Part shown: in pieces, positions 54,713 to 64,000 of the stretch
How positions within the stretch are numbered: position 1 is the first letter of the stretch
How the letters are laid out: each line of letters opens with the position of its first letter
Assembly (NCBI GenBank): GCA_033807775.1
Contig: CM066314.1
Location: 40,586,001 to 40,650,000 of the forward strand
DNA: 64,000 nt
Source: Saussurea involucrata
Lineage: Eukaryota > Streptophyta > Magnoliopsida > Asterales > Asteraceae
Reading direction: 5' to 3'
Program-made: the position numbers and the translations under genes
The notes under the pieces: generated by a model
Seen by the model: only the letters and a program-made list of their open reading frames with translations
The model's database searches: none
What the model was told of the DNA's origin: nothing

Positions 54713-55879
54713 TTGTACACCGATCTGACCAACTATCCCCCGAAGAATTTCGAAGACGTCCGAGCCAGAACCCTTGCCTATATGAGGGTAGAAGACGACG
54801 CGGCTTTTCGTCCTAAGCACACCGACGACAAGAGGTTACTTAGTGTTAAGAAGCCAGAATTCAAAATAAAGGCAGCATCCAAGTCAGAGCATGTGCGACA
54901 AATCTCGAACGTCCGATTCAAGACAAAGGCAGAGTTCAAAACCGCAAACTCTACCAAATTTCCTCAGTACCCTAAGATATCCTCCTATGGATTCAAAGGG
55001 ACTACTAAGGATTTGGTCGTAGCCCTAAAGACCGTCCAGGCGACCATTCGGTGGCCAAAGAAGTCCGACAAAGATGACGATAAGAAAGATAAATCGAAGT
55101 GGTGCGACTTCCATGTCGATCATGGTCATGCAACAGGTGATTGCATAGCTCTCAAAAAGGAGCTAGCATATCACGTCCCGAAGGGCAATCTCAAAGATAT
55201 AATCGACGACGTCGTTACTCCAGCTAACGACGCTCGACCGCCGACCCCCGAGCATGCAAAAGTCGTCAACTGCATCACTGGTGGTTCCGACGTGTGCGGT
55301 TTGACATATTCCGCAGCCAAACATCACGCCAGCCAAGCACCTGATGATCGACCTATTTCGCGCTTGTCGAGACCCAAAGGAGACCTGGAATTAGAAGCCA
55401 TGAAAATCACGTTCGACCAAGACAACCTCGGTGACTCATATCAGAAACATCATGACGGGTTGATCATTCAACTCACAATTGGTAATTGTTTAACCCGGCG
55501 AGTCTTGGTCGATGGGGGCAGTTCAGCGAACATCATCTTCCTTGATACCATCAAGGCCATGGGAATCGATCGATCGGAAATCACCCGACGCTCGACAACC
55601 TTGGTCGGTTTCAATGGAGACGCGACGAGTACCTTTGGAGAGATTACCTTGCCTGTCTATGTAGGGGGAATCAATAAGCAGACGAAGTTCAGCGTCATCG
55701 ACTGCGCGTCGGCCTATAACATCATCTTAGGTCGACCGTGGATCCATGAAATGAAAGCCGTTCCCTCAACGTACCATCAAACCATGAAATTCCCTATGCC
55801 GTGGGGAATCCAGAAGATTAAAAGCGAGCCAAAAGTCGCCCGTGATTGCTATAAGACCACCCTGAAGCCGCAAAAGTAG
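54713..55879 (+). pseudogene. Tat-2 Gag end, zinc knuckle and protease
   Basis: After a frameshift Gag continues (NYPPKNFEDVRARTLAYMRVEDD) to a zinc knuckle CDFHVDHGHATGDC and then the protease with the active-site motif VLVDGGSSANIIFL and IILGRPWIHEMKAVPSTYHQ, characteristic of Tat-type elements. 388 codons are open. It ends at 55879 in a stop just before the RT part. Confidence 0.9.
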
Positions 55880-56125
55880 GCCATCTAGCAATTGCGGGTC
55901 GACGAAGTCGTCCTAGATCAAAGCAAGCCCGACCGGAAAGTCTTGACAAGTTCGTCTCTCTATCCCAACCTTAAAAACAAACTAATATCTTTCTTGCAGG
56001 AACATGCCGATTGTTTTGCCTGGTCGCATGAAGACATGGTTGACACGTACCTTAGCGTCAATTCCCAAAGACTCGGTGTCGACCCGTCATTTAAAACCTA
56101 TTTGCTCCTGAAAGGAATAAGGTGA
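55880..56125 (+). pseudogene. Tat-2 start of reverse transcriptase (truncated)
   Basis: VLTSSSLYPNLKNKLISFLQEHADCFAWSHEDMV and HRLGVDPS-like QRLGVDPSFKT are the opening motifs of Tat RT. After about 75 codons the sequence turns into unrelated 3' leader, so palm motifs, RNase H and integrase are absent. Confidence 0.85.
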
Positions 56126-56993
56126 TAAATGACGAGGGGCAAATACCCCCCTTAAAACAGAGGAAAAATCTGAGAAGGTATTTTTTCTAAATCCTTTCCC
56201 TTCTTTCATACGATTTTTTATCACGACGATTACTGACTTAAGCATCGGAGGGTCGTTGGCTAGCCAACGACCAACCTCTAACATTGTTTTATCACAGATC
56301 GCATGCCATAAGTTGCTAAGTGTACTATACTACTTTAGTCTCGCAGGATTGCACGACATAAGCGATCGGGTCTATAACTCGATTATCCTGTCACAGGAAC
56401 ACGTGATTCAAGTTCGTCGTATGATCTAGTCGTACGACCACAAGGTCTAATGACCCCATGATTTCAGTTCTCTAACTTAGAAGAATTTCATGTTCTGAAT
56501 GAATGCTGTGATCGCATGTGCTTATGTTTACCAACACGATTTAAAAGTCTTATGACTTATGTTCTAGTTGTTATGTTGCAATGGATGCCTAAGTCGCACG
56601 GTTTCTTATCCATTCTGTACTTAGTGAACTTCGAGAAGAAATCTCTGCCTTAAACTCTCTGTAAGCGTGAAAAGGAAAAGATCCATCGCGGGTCTCTATT
56701 TATGTAAATAATCGTGTCAGGTCGAGTCCCTCGATGATCGACACGTACCCTTGTCTTTTCGTATGACCACACGGATTGTCGACACCTAGCAATGACATCT
56801 GCTAAGCATGATCGTGCGTCAGCGTGATGTCACGATCCTATCCCCTTTTCGACTTCCTCTTTAGTTAAAATTGAACCGATCCAGTTCCAAGGCAACTAAG
56901 GTAACTTTCAACACATGTCACGACCCTAGACGTCCGACTGCCAAAATTCAAAACTCAAAAATTGCTTCTTCATTTTAAATTTTGGGGGCAAAC
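56126..56993 (+). other. Tat-2 3' leader with palindrome and polypurine tract
   Basis: No ORF. A perfect palindrome at 56251-56272 (GGTCGTTGG ... CCAACGACC), preceded by ACTTAAGCAT, matches the module in Tat-1. TTTTGGGGGCAAAC ends at the LTR border 56993/56994. Confidence 0.85.
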
Positions 56994-57851
56994 TGTTTGG
57001 GTAAAATTTCACTAGTCTCGACCACGACCAAAATAGGGAGAGCATTTATTACACTTTTTCATAATGAGGTAAAATCATAATACTTTATCCTCTGGTCATA
57101 ATTGAAATCGAAAGATATTCACCTCACGACACTCGACCATGACGTCGACTAGTTCACATGTCCGTCGTACGGAATCTCTCGACCTCGACCGACTAACACA
57201 TGATATTACTGTTACATTTTCAGTATTTATTGCAGGATTAATATCATTAATGACCAACGGCCATAACCGACAAAGAGCAATGATGAGCATTAACACCAGT
57301 AGCCGTTACGACCGTTAGCAGCAGTTTTTATGGAGTCATTCATGACGCTCGAAGACTATAAATACAAGGATTCCATCCTCATTGGCGGGGCATCTGATCA
57401 TCATCTCCAACATATCTCTGACATATGAATACATCCAAACTCTGAAGAGCACTCAAACGAAGCAAAGAATTCTCTCTCAACAGATAGCTCACGACGCACG
57501 ACTTACACACACGACACACAGTTTTTACACACGACGCACCCGTTTTACATTCGATACACCTGTTTTACTTTACATTTAAAGTCTTTCTTTCATTTGTATT
57601 GTAATCATTGTACTCTCGACACCCGAAACATAAGGACATCGCCCTGTTTGGCGACCATAGTGCAGCGACGACATCATCATTGTCGTCCGCGGGTTTTTTC
57701 CTCGTTGAGGTTTTTCCCGCGTCACCAAAATCTTTGTCTCATTTACATTTCTGTCTTTAACGCATTGCTTTGTCAAAAGATTCATTTCTTTAGTTGTTAA
57801 GCTCCATAATCAACCTTGAGTTATCCTCCTGGACGATTTTTGGCATTAACA
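56994..57851 (+). repeat. Tat-2 3' LTR
   Basis: TGTTTGGGTAAAA to GGCATTAACA. TATA box CTATAAATAC at 57356-57365. The last 200 bases (GCCCTGTTTGGCGACCATAGTG and onward to CGCGTCACCAAAATCT) are shared with Tat-1. Confidence 0.95.
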
Positions 57852-59213
57852 GTATGTAGCTTAATGGATTGATATTTGGCTTATTGGATAGATATATGGC
57901 TTATTGAGGTATCCTTGACTTAATATTGTGGGTTTGACCTAAGGGAAATGATTTTGACTCAAGAAAGTAGTTTTGGCTTAATGGTTTGGTATGTAGCTTA
58001 ATGGATTGATATTTGGCTTATTAGATTGGTATATGGCTTAATGAATTGGTATTGGACTTAATAAAGTGGCACTTGGCTTATTGGGATTGTTCATGTTATA
58101 TATGTGCAAGCTTAATTGTTCATTTCATGTTTATTTGGGAATCATGGGAATTGTAGACTTGTATTTGGATTTAAAACCTTATATGCTTGGTTTTACATGT
58201 CTACATATTATGGTTGGACCATATTGCTTATTGTATACGTCTTATACATTACTTGGAGTAATTTGGGTATAATGATGCTTTATTATAACTGGGATGAACC
58301 ATCAAGTATGTACTCGGTGATTACAGTCTTTGGAGGCGCCACCTTGGAGGTATGTGCCTAGACCCCTTGCCGTCCGGGACAATGCCCTGGGGGTAATCCT
58401 TGATGTGATGCCGGGCCTTGTGGTATTATCCGTGGGGATAGATACTAAGGTGTATTGATCCTTTGGGTGCTGCTTGTTTGGTGTTTTGGGTCTCCCCCAT
58501 TGATTCCTTGTTGAAATGATTTTTCCCTAAATAACATTTATAAAATGCCACCTCTACATGCTTTATTATAACTGGGATGAACCATCAAGTATGTACTCGG
58601 TGATTACAGTCTTTGGGGGTTCCACCTTGGAGGTATGTGCCTAGACCCCTTGTCGTCCGGGACAATGCCCTGGGGGTAATCCTTGATGTGATGCCGGGCC
58701 TTATGGTATTATCCGTGGGGATATATACTAAGATGTATTGATCGTTTGGGTGCTGCTTGTTTGGTGTTTTGGGTCTCCCCCATTGATTCCTTGTTGAAAT
58801 GATTTTCTCTAAATAACATTTATAAAATGTCACATCTATATGCTTTATTATGTGTTGTTCAACTCACTAGGCTTTTTGGCCTAACACTTGTGTGGTGTCG
58901 ATGTGTATCTCAGGTTCTAGCGGCGCCGTTACCAAGAAGGTGTAGATGGCTTAGTGTGAGCTTTGGGGATTTCTTTTGGGACACCTTTTGAAGGATTTAT
59001 TCATGGAATAGAAATGACACCTCTTGTAATCTTAATTCTAGCTTTAGAATCTAGATTAGTCGGTTGTCATTTAATTGTCCGTTAAATTACTAATTGTGAT
59101 TATACAAGTTTTGTATTTCCCCATTTTTGGGAAGCTCATGCTATGGCATTTATACCACATCTCCGTTTTATGGATATTTTTGCTTGTCCCAATTTTTGGG
59201 GTGTTACAATATG

Positions 59214-59419
59214 CCACCCGATCGACCTCAGGCGAAACTACAAGCATAGTCAAAAAACGTATTCCCCCACAAATTTCTAACCAATAAAATATCCAATCTA
59301 GTCAACTTGGTCTCTTGAATAGACAAAACATTAACCGATGCACCGAGCACAACTCCTTCACCCATTTTCTTTTACCGACATCCCCTAATCCTTGAACATT
59401 TAAAGATAAAACATTCATT
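59214..59419 (-). pseudogene. LINE-1 ORF2 start (endonuclease N-terminus)
   Basis: Minus strand: MNVLSLNVQGLGD at 59419, KRKWVKELCSVHR, then after a one-base shift VLSIQETKLT (catalytic glutamate) and NLWGN. This is the standard start of a plant LINE endonuclease. The ATG directly follows the ORF1 stop. It is cut at 59214 by Tekay-3 and continues at 47131. Confidence 0.9.
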
Positions 59420-60343
59420 TAAAAACGTCATTTTCTCCAATACCCTTAATGATAGCACGAAGATCCTTTTCATAACCCTTCATGTTGAATCCCATAGCTT
59501 TTCCCACACCGATAGTTTCTACGAGCTCCTCGAGAATGGAAAAACCATCCCGCACTACATTAGAAGTCTGAGACCCGTGCTTGCCAAAAGAGTTACTCAC
59601 ACGACGCGACTGATTAGACTTAACCTCCCCCTTCGATAAAACTGGCCGAGGTGGCTGCAAATCAGCTGTGAGCCTCTCTGCAGCCTGGGCGTCCTCTTGA
59701 AGAGCACCATCCGCCCCTGCCGACTCATCATTTAAAGACCTTTCTTCCCACTGATTTTCGGGACACACACGAACTTTACACACCCTATTAGCACCTTCCA
59801 AAAGTGGAGTAAAACCAGGAGGATAAAATGGAGTATCGCTCTCCCCAACCTTGTCCAAACCAATGTTTTGTATCGGGTGCTCTTCAAGAAGCCGCATAAT
59901 TCCGAACGTGTCATTCTTATCTCCTTCCACCTCAATTTCGTCCTATTTATGACCTCAACATTATCTCCATTCAGGACCTCTTCATTTTGGAAAGAGTCTG
60001 GGATCTTTTCGGACAAGTTTTCATTCTCATCAATCTCACCGCCATTACTATGTTGCCCCTCGACTTGAGCACTTCTTTCCCCTTCCTCCTCCTCTGACGC
60101 GCTATCATCTTCAACAAAATCCGGTATCCAACCACACACCTCCTTAACCCGAACATAATGTGTGCAACCATCCAAAATCACTTTTACCGTCTCAAAGATT
60201 AAAGACGAGTAACAAGATTTAACACATATCCGAGAACTATACATATTGTTCTCATCCGAATCTTCCATGCAAATTACATCCCCCCATTTTCTTACCATCA
60301 TTGAAACACCCTCTACATCAAGCCAAATTAGTCTCTCCACGAC
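59416..60343 (-). pseudogene. LINE-1 ORF1 (RNA-binding protein), 5' end missing
   Basis: Minus strand: ERLIWLDVEGVSMMVRKWGDVICMED is the typical DUF4283-like ORF1 block of plant LINEs, followed by an acidic linker. A frameshift at about 59930 links it to the second frame (59930-59415), ending in AMGFNMKGYEKDLRAIIKGIGENDVFK and a stop. The N-terminus lies beyond hAT-3, which interrupts at 60344. ORF1 would coat the LINE RNA. Confidence 0.85.
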
Positions 60344-60344
60344 C

Positions 60345-61091
60345 AAGGGCGGAGCTGGGCCTGGCCCAGAATTGGCACAGGCCCACCCTCAAGATTTCAA
60401 TTTTTTTGTTAATTTTTTTTACAGCCCAATTATAGCAGCCCACCAGGCCACCCTTAGTTTAGATTAGAATCGCTGAAAGCCTGAAACATTGAATCAGATA
60501 AAAAAAAAGAAATACGGCTGCAGGGCTGCTCGCTTTGCTTCTGTTCGATTCGATGACGACACTTCTTCTTCTTCGCTGAAAATCTGAAGGCCTTCGCATC
60601 TGTTCTTCGACTTCGACTTCATCATCTTCGAATTTCGATTCTCTCATTCTCACTTGGCTTTTGTAGTTTTGTTCTCGAGTTCGATGGATTGTTGATTTGC
60701 TGTGAGTTTCTAATTTCTAGGCTAGGGTTTCACTTTCCACAATTTGACATTTTGTTTTGTTTGATTTTTGTATGTAATCAGTAATTATTCAGTTGAAATG
60801 TAATTGTATAATTTGTATTTGATTGATTATTTATTCTAGAATCTAGGCTAGGGTTTCACTGTCAAATAATTTGTATTTTTGTTTTGTTTCACTTTCTGTT
60901 TTTTAATGTGAATTGATTATTTATGTATTTGAATTGAATTGAATTGTGAAAACAACAATTGAATTGTGAATTATTTATGTATTTTAATGTGAATTGACTA
61001 TTTGACAGTTGACACAAATTGGTTGTTTTCAAGTTTCAACTTTCTATTGATACTTGTGGTATTTGCAAATTGTTTAGGATATATAACTACT
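60345..61091 (+). promoter_or_regulatory. 5' region of the hAT transposase gene
   Basis: No ORF. CT-rich leader-like sequence (60560-60660) and several GTGAGT/TTTCTAG sites could mark a promoter and a 5' UTR intron, with the phrase CTAGGGTTTC repeated at 60720 and 60847. The start and intron are guesses. Confidence 0.35.
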
Positions 61092-63443
61092 ATGGATAAG
61101 TTTTTAACAAAGAGAAAAGCAACCGTTGATTCGGAGCCGAGTAATGTTGATAATTCTAAACAAACTCGTGTGGAAGTCAACTTTGCAGATCTTCCCTCAG
61201 ACCCTGGAATGCGGATTAGGATTTTGGATTATCATCCTAATATTAGAGATGAAGTTCGAAGATCGTATCTCTTAAAAGGGCCTTGCCAACCTCGGAACCA
61301 CGAATTTCCTTACACTCTTTTTGGGAGTAAACAACGAAGATTTAACTCTGCTTGGTTTGATGAATATCCTTCTTGGTTGGAATATAGTGTAAACCAAAAT
61401 GTTGCATATTGTTTATCTTGCTATCTCTTCAAACCAAATGTAGGAGCTCAAGCAGGTGGGGACTCATTTGTTGGTTTAGGATTCAAGAATTGGTCGAGGA
61501 AAGAGAAGTTAAGGATTCATGTTGGAAGTGTTAACAGTGCTCACAACCAAGCTTGGGCAAAGTGTGTTGCTTTATTGTCCAACAAACAACACATTGAAAA
61601 TGTGATCATCAAACATTCTGAGCAAAGTAAGATAGACTATAAGATCCGATTGAATGCATCAATTGATTGTGTTCGGTTTCTCTTAAGACAAGGCCTTGCA
61701 TTTAGAGGACACGATGAGGGTGAGACTTCAAAGAACAGAGGGAACTTTATTGAGTTATTGCAATTTCTCGCAGATCATAATAAAAGCATGGAGGCTGTTA
61801 CTTTTAAGAATGCACCTGAGAATCTTAAGTTGACTTCACCTGATATCCAAAAGGACATTGTTAATGCTGCAGCAACTGAAACAACAAAGCTCATTGTAAG
61901 TGATCTTGGCAATGATTTTTTCTCGGTCCTTGTCGATGAATCTCGTGATGTTTCAATCAAAGAACAAATGAGTGTTGTGTTGCGTTATGTAGGTAAAAGA
62001 GGACATATTATTGAGCGTTTTCTTGGTATTGAACATGTTCCGAATACTATATCTATCTCACTCAAAACGACACTTGATGATTTGTTTTCAAGACATGGAT
62101 TGAGTATCTCAAATTTGCGTGGGCAAGGTTATGACGGGGCTAGTAATATGCAAGGTGAACTTGGTGGTCTCAAAACACTAATTTTGAATGAAAATGCCGA
62201 TGCTTATTATGTTCATTGTTTTGCTCATCAACTTCAACTTACTCTTGTAGTTGTGGCGAAAAAGCATATGAAAATCGTTAGTCTGTTTCTGTTACTAACC
62301 AATGTTGTCAATGTTGTTGGAGGTTCGTGCAAACGCCGTGACCGTCTTCGAGAACAACAAGCTGCCAAAGTTATCGAGGCACTTGATGTAGGCGAAATCC
62401 CAAGTGGTCGAGGTCTCAATCAAGAAACTTCTCTGAGGAGAGCGGGTGACACACGTTGGGGATCACATTATGGTACTATGGTGAGTATGATTCTTATGTT
62501 TTCATCTGTGATAGATGTGCTTGAAATGATAGAGGAAGACGGATTAACACAAGAACAAAAATGTGAAGCTCTTCATCTATCTTCATCATTGCAGTCTTTT
62601 GATTTCGTATTTTGTCTACACTTGATGAAGACTTTATTGGGCATTACCAACGAGTTATCTCAAGCATTGCAAAGAAAAGAGCAAGATATTGTAAATGCAA
62701 TGAACTTGGTTGGACTTTGCAAGAAACAGCTACAAACTTTAAGGGACGATGGTTGGGATTCGGTGCTCGAGCAGACTACTTTGTTTTGTGAAAAACACGA
62801 TATTGATGTTTGCAACATGGATGATATGTTTTTACTTCCCGGACGGTCACGCCGAAAAGCTCCACGGATGTCAAACTTGCACTACTACCGTGTTGAGTTG
62901 TTTTATGCAGTTATTGATCTGCAACTCACGGAATTGGATAACCGTTTTAATGAGACTAGCACGGAGTTGCTTCTTTGCATGGCATGCCTCAATCCGAGCA
63001 ACTCTTTTTTGGCTTTTGATAAAAGCAAATTGATTCGTCTTGCTCGTTTTTATCCAAATGATTATTCTGAGATGGAGATTATGATACTTGATGATCAACT
63101 TGAAACCTATATTCTTGATATGCAAACTTCATCAGATTTTTCAAATCTAAACGGGATTGGTGATCTTGCACGAAGAATGGTTGACACAAAAAGGGATAAG
63201 GCGTTTTCGATGGTTTACTTGCTTATAAAACTAGCATTGACATTACCGGTTGCAACGGCAACAGTTGAGAGGGCATTTTCTGCTATGCATATTGTAAAAA
63301 ACAGGTTGCGTAATAGAATGGGAGATCAATGGATGAACGACAACTTGGTAGCTTATATTGAAAAGGAGGTGTTTGCAGACGTTGAGAATGAAGATATCAT
63401 TGATATGTTTCAGAAAATGAAAACGCGTCGAATTTATTGTTGA
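61092..63443 (+). CDS. hAT transposase, TTF zinc finger + DUF4371 + dimerisation domain (783 aa)
   Basis: An uninterrupted frame. The ATG at 61092 (MDKFLTKRK) is preferred over an in-frame non-ATG start upstream, because family members begin this way. Residues about 90-165 form a TTF-type zinc finger (WLEYSVNQNVAYCLSCYLF, then KNW and H-rich part with C107, C110, H143, H151). The DUF4371/RNase-H-like core has VLVDESRDVS (D282), GQGYDGASNM (D348) and CFAHQLQL (H379). The C-terminus (about 724-783) is the hAT dimerisation domain with VERAFSAMHIVKNRLRNRMGDQWMNDNLV. Length fits the family (about 750-800). It cuts and pastes the element DNA. As the only full-length intact gene here it may be recently active, or a domesticated gene; the left TIR argues for a transposon. 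Confidence 0.92.
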   Translation: MDKFLTKRKATVDSEPSNVDNSKQTRVEVNFADLPSDPGMRIRILDYHPNIRDEVRRSYLLKGPCQPRNHEFPYTLFGSKQRRFNSAWFDEYPSWLEYSVNQNVAYCLSCYLFKPNVGAQAGGDSFVGLGFKNWSRKEKLRIHVGSVNSAHNQAWAKCVALLSNKQHIENVIIKHSEQSKIDYKIRLNASIDCVRFLLRQGLAFRGHDEGETSKNRGNFIELLQFLADHNKSMEAVTFKNAPENLKLTSPDIQKDIVNAAATETTKLIVSDLGNDFFSVLVDESRDVSIKEQMSVVLRYVGKRGHIIERFLGIEHVPNTISISLKTTLDDLFSRHGLSISNLRGQGYDGASNMQGELGGLKTLILNENADAYYVHCFAHQLQLTLVVVAKKHMKIVSLFLLLTNVVNVVGGSCKRRDRLREQQAAKVIEALDVGEIPSGRGLNQETSLRRAGDTRWGSHYGTMVSMILMFSSVIDVLEMIEEDGLTQEQKCEALHLSSSLQSFDFVFCLHLMKTLLGITNELSQALQRKEQDIVNAMNLVGLCKKQLQTLRDDGWDSVLEQTTLFCEKHDIDVCNMDDMFLLPGRSRRKAPRMSNLHYYRVELFYAVIDLQLTELDNRFNETSTELLLCMACLNPSNSFLAFDKSKLIRLARFYPNDYSEMEIMILDDQLETYILDMQTSSDFSNLNGIGDLARRMVDTKRDKAFSMVYLLIKLALTLPVATATVERAFSAMHIVKNRLRNRMGDQWMNDNLVAYIEKEVFADVENEDIIDMFQKMKTRRIYC

Positions 63444-64000
63444 ATCTGTAAAGGTTAGTGACTTAGTGTTATGGCTTTTGAAAATGTATGTTCACTTTCT
63501 GAACAAATTTGCCATGAATATAATATCATCGTACATTTTTTTTGTTTTATTAAAGAGGGGTAGGTGAAGTGTTATAGGCTAAAATCATGTGTATTAGTTA
63601 ATTATATAGAAACAAGAAGAGTTAAAACATTTTATACACTAACTTGAAAATAAAAAGCATTATTAAGTATATTGAAGATAAAATAAAGCTTACTATATTT
63701 TAATATGATTTATCCTTAATCCACATACATAATTATGACAACGATTGTTTTAAATAAAACCTATGATGATGTCTATCCACATGTATTGGACATGCATGGA
63801 CCACATAACATAATAAGAAAAAAAAAGTATACATTTATAATATTTTTTAAATTATTAAAAATAACATTTCTTTAAATTATTGATATTTACTATTTCCATG
63901 TGATATCTTTATAGGTTCAAATTCCACAAATTTTGAAATGGATAAGGGCCCTCACCCACCTTCCAAAGATGAATCTTTTAGTCATTTGGAATTATTCACA
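63444..64000. other. AT-rich sequence after the transposase
   Basis: Probably the 3' untranslated and subterminal part of hAT-3. No ORF and no recognised terminal repeat. Confidence 0.5.

Larger units (their letters stand above)
51595..57851 (+). mobile_element. Tat-2: Tat-type gypsy element lacking most of pol
   Basis: Target duplication GTATG (51590-51594, 57852-57856). LTRs 51595-53427 (859 bp once the nested solo LTR is removed) and 56994-57851 (858 bp). PBS at 53431-53450 and purine tract before 56994. The interior has Gag, a zinc knuckle, protease and the first part of RT, then a deletion. LTR ends, PBS and a foldback module link it with Tat-1. Confidence 0.95.
47137..59208 (+). mobile_element. 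Tekay-3: deleted Tekay/Del chromovirus, carrying Tat-2 in its 3' LTR
   Basis: Target duplication ATATG (47132-47136, 59209-59213). 5' LTR 47137-49243, PBS 49247-49258, a 1.3 kb interior and 3' LTR 50542-59208 (split by Tat-2). The interior keeps only the first residues of gag, the protease and the very end of the integrase/chromodomain, followed by GAGGACGAAAT and the purine tract. Reverse transcriptase, RNase H and most of integrase are gone. Both LTRs share a 282-bp duplication, so this was present before the last transposition. Confidence 0.95.
50542..59208 (+). repeat. Tekay-3 3' LTR, split by Tat-2
   Basis: Composed of 50542-51594 and 57857-59208. It matches the 5' LTR but has about three copies of the 137-bp unit (for example from 51453, 51590/57852 and 57989) where the 5' LTR has little more than one, and a shorter microsatellite. 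The 282-bp duplication is at 58276 and 58559. Confidence 0.9.
43663..60343 (-). mobile_element. LINE-1: L1-type non-LTR retrotransposon, minus strand, split by Tekay-3
   Basis: Reading down from 60343: ORF1 (60343-59416), ORF2 endonuclease start (59419-59214), a 12 kb interruption by Tekay-3, endonuclease rest (47131-46482), reverse transcriptase (46370-45113), zf-RVT and C-terminus (44912-43721), and an A-rich end near 43663. The ATATG duplication at 47132-47136 and 59209-59213 is the Tekay-3 target site. ORF1 lacks its start because hAT-3 enters at 60344. Several frameshifts and stops make it inactive, though it is better preserved than LINE-2. Confidence 0.9.
60344..64000 (+). mobile_element. 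hAT-3: TTF/DUF4371-type hAT transposon, right end outside the window
   Basis: CAAGGGCGGAGCTGGGCC at 60344 fits the left inverted repeat common in this hAT group (CAGGGGCGGAGC type). It breaks the LINE-1 ORF1 at once, so TCCACGAC (60336-60343) should be the 8 bp target duplication. An intact transposase follows. No matching right end (reverse of GGGCGGAGC) is seen before 64000. Confidence 0.85.

Noticed and set aside
60459..60653. Small minus-strand ORF near the hAT 5' end
   Set aside because: Biased composition opposite the CT-rich leader of the transposase; no recognisable domain.

Overview
This 64 kb window looks like nuclear DNA from the repeat-rich, intergenic part of a flowering plant genome, most likely a eudicot. 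I find no convincing host protein-coding gene, rRNA or tRNA. Almost every base can be assigned to transposable elements inserted inside one another. They are a Sirevirus (Ty1/copia), several Tekay/Del-type chromoviruses (Ty3/gypsy), two Tat-type gypsy elements, two LINEs, three hAT-type DNA elements and several solo LTRs. A decayed piece of chloroplast psbD at the left edge supports a plant nucleus. Asteraceae is possible from the style of the Sirevirus third ORF, but that is only an impression.

Left block (1-40660). A psbD-derived plastid insert (1-407) is followed by a Tekay-like LTR remnant (about 500-1680) and an AT-rich stretch. LINE-2 (minus, about 2851-40660) is the oldest host layer. 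A 1.3 kb solo LTR 'X' (3694-37101, TSD CCTAA) splits it. X is split by Tekay-1 (4098-36166, minus, TSD GAGTG). Tekay-1 in turn received Tat-1 (6144-11638, TSD ATACC), a hAT-type MITE (12736-13571, TSD CCTACACG), a 15.1 kb Sirevirus (13806-28950, TSD CTTTC) and a second hAT-type element (29440-31926, TSD ATAAAATT). That last element is broken by solo LTR 'Y' (29695-31567, TSD AATCG). A further solo LTR 'Z' (37732-39882, TSD CATCG) sits in LINE-2.

Right block (40661-64000). A 5' LTR plus leader and gag start of Tekay-2 (40661-42950) interrupts LINE-2, then comes an unclassified 0.7 kb segment. LINE-1 (minus, 43663-60343) is split by Tekay-3 (47137-59208, TSD ATATG). The 3' LTR of Tekay-3 holds Tat-2 (51595-57851, TSD GTATG), whose 5' LTR holds a Copia-like solo LTR (51690-52658, TSD TTTAT). 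A hAT transposon with an intact 783-codon transposase (CDS 61092-63443) enters LINE-1 at 60344 and runs off the window.

The Sirevirus is the richest element. It has gag with two zinc knuckles, a long spacer, protease, integrase, reverse transcriptase and RNase H. About 1.4 kb further on lies a 5 kb third coding region with its own TATA-like promoter. Its reading frames are broken although its LTRs are still very similar. Tekay-3 and Tat-2 keep both LTRs but lost most of pol. Tekay-1 and Tat-1 are essentially non-coding.

The most interesting unexplained signals are in the LTRs. The Tekay-type LTRs share an intron-like module: a GTGAGTTC donor, then a stem-loop whose arms vary by compensating changes and end in a CTAAC-like branch site, then a CAG acceptor about 30 nt later. 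Each LTR family also carries its own array of short palindromes, including in Tat-1 a series of covarying hairpins with an invariant AAG loop.
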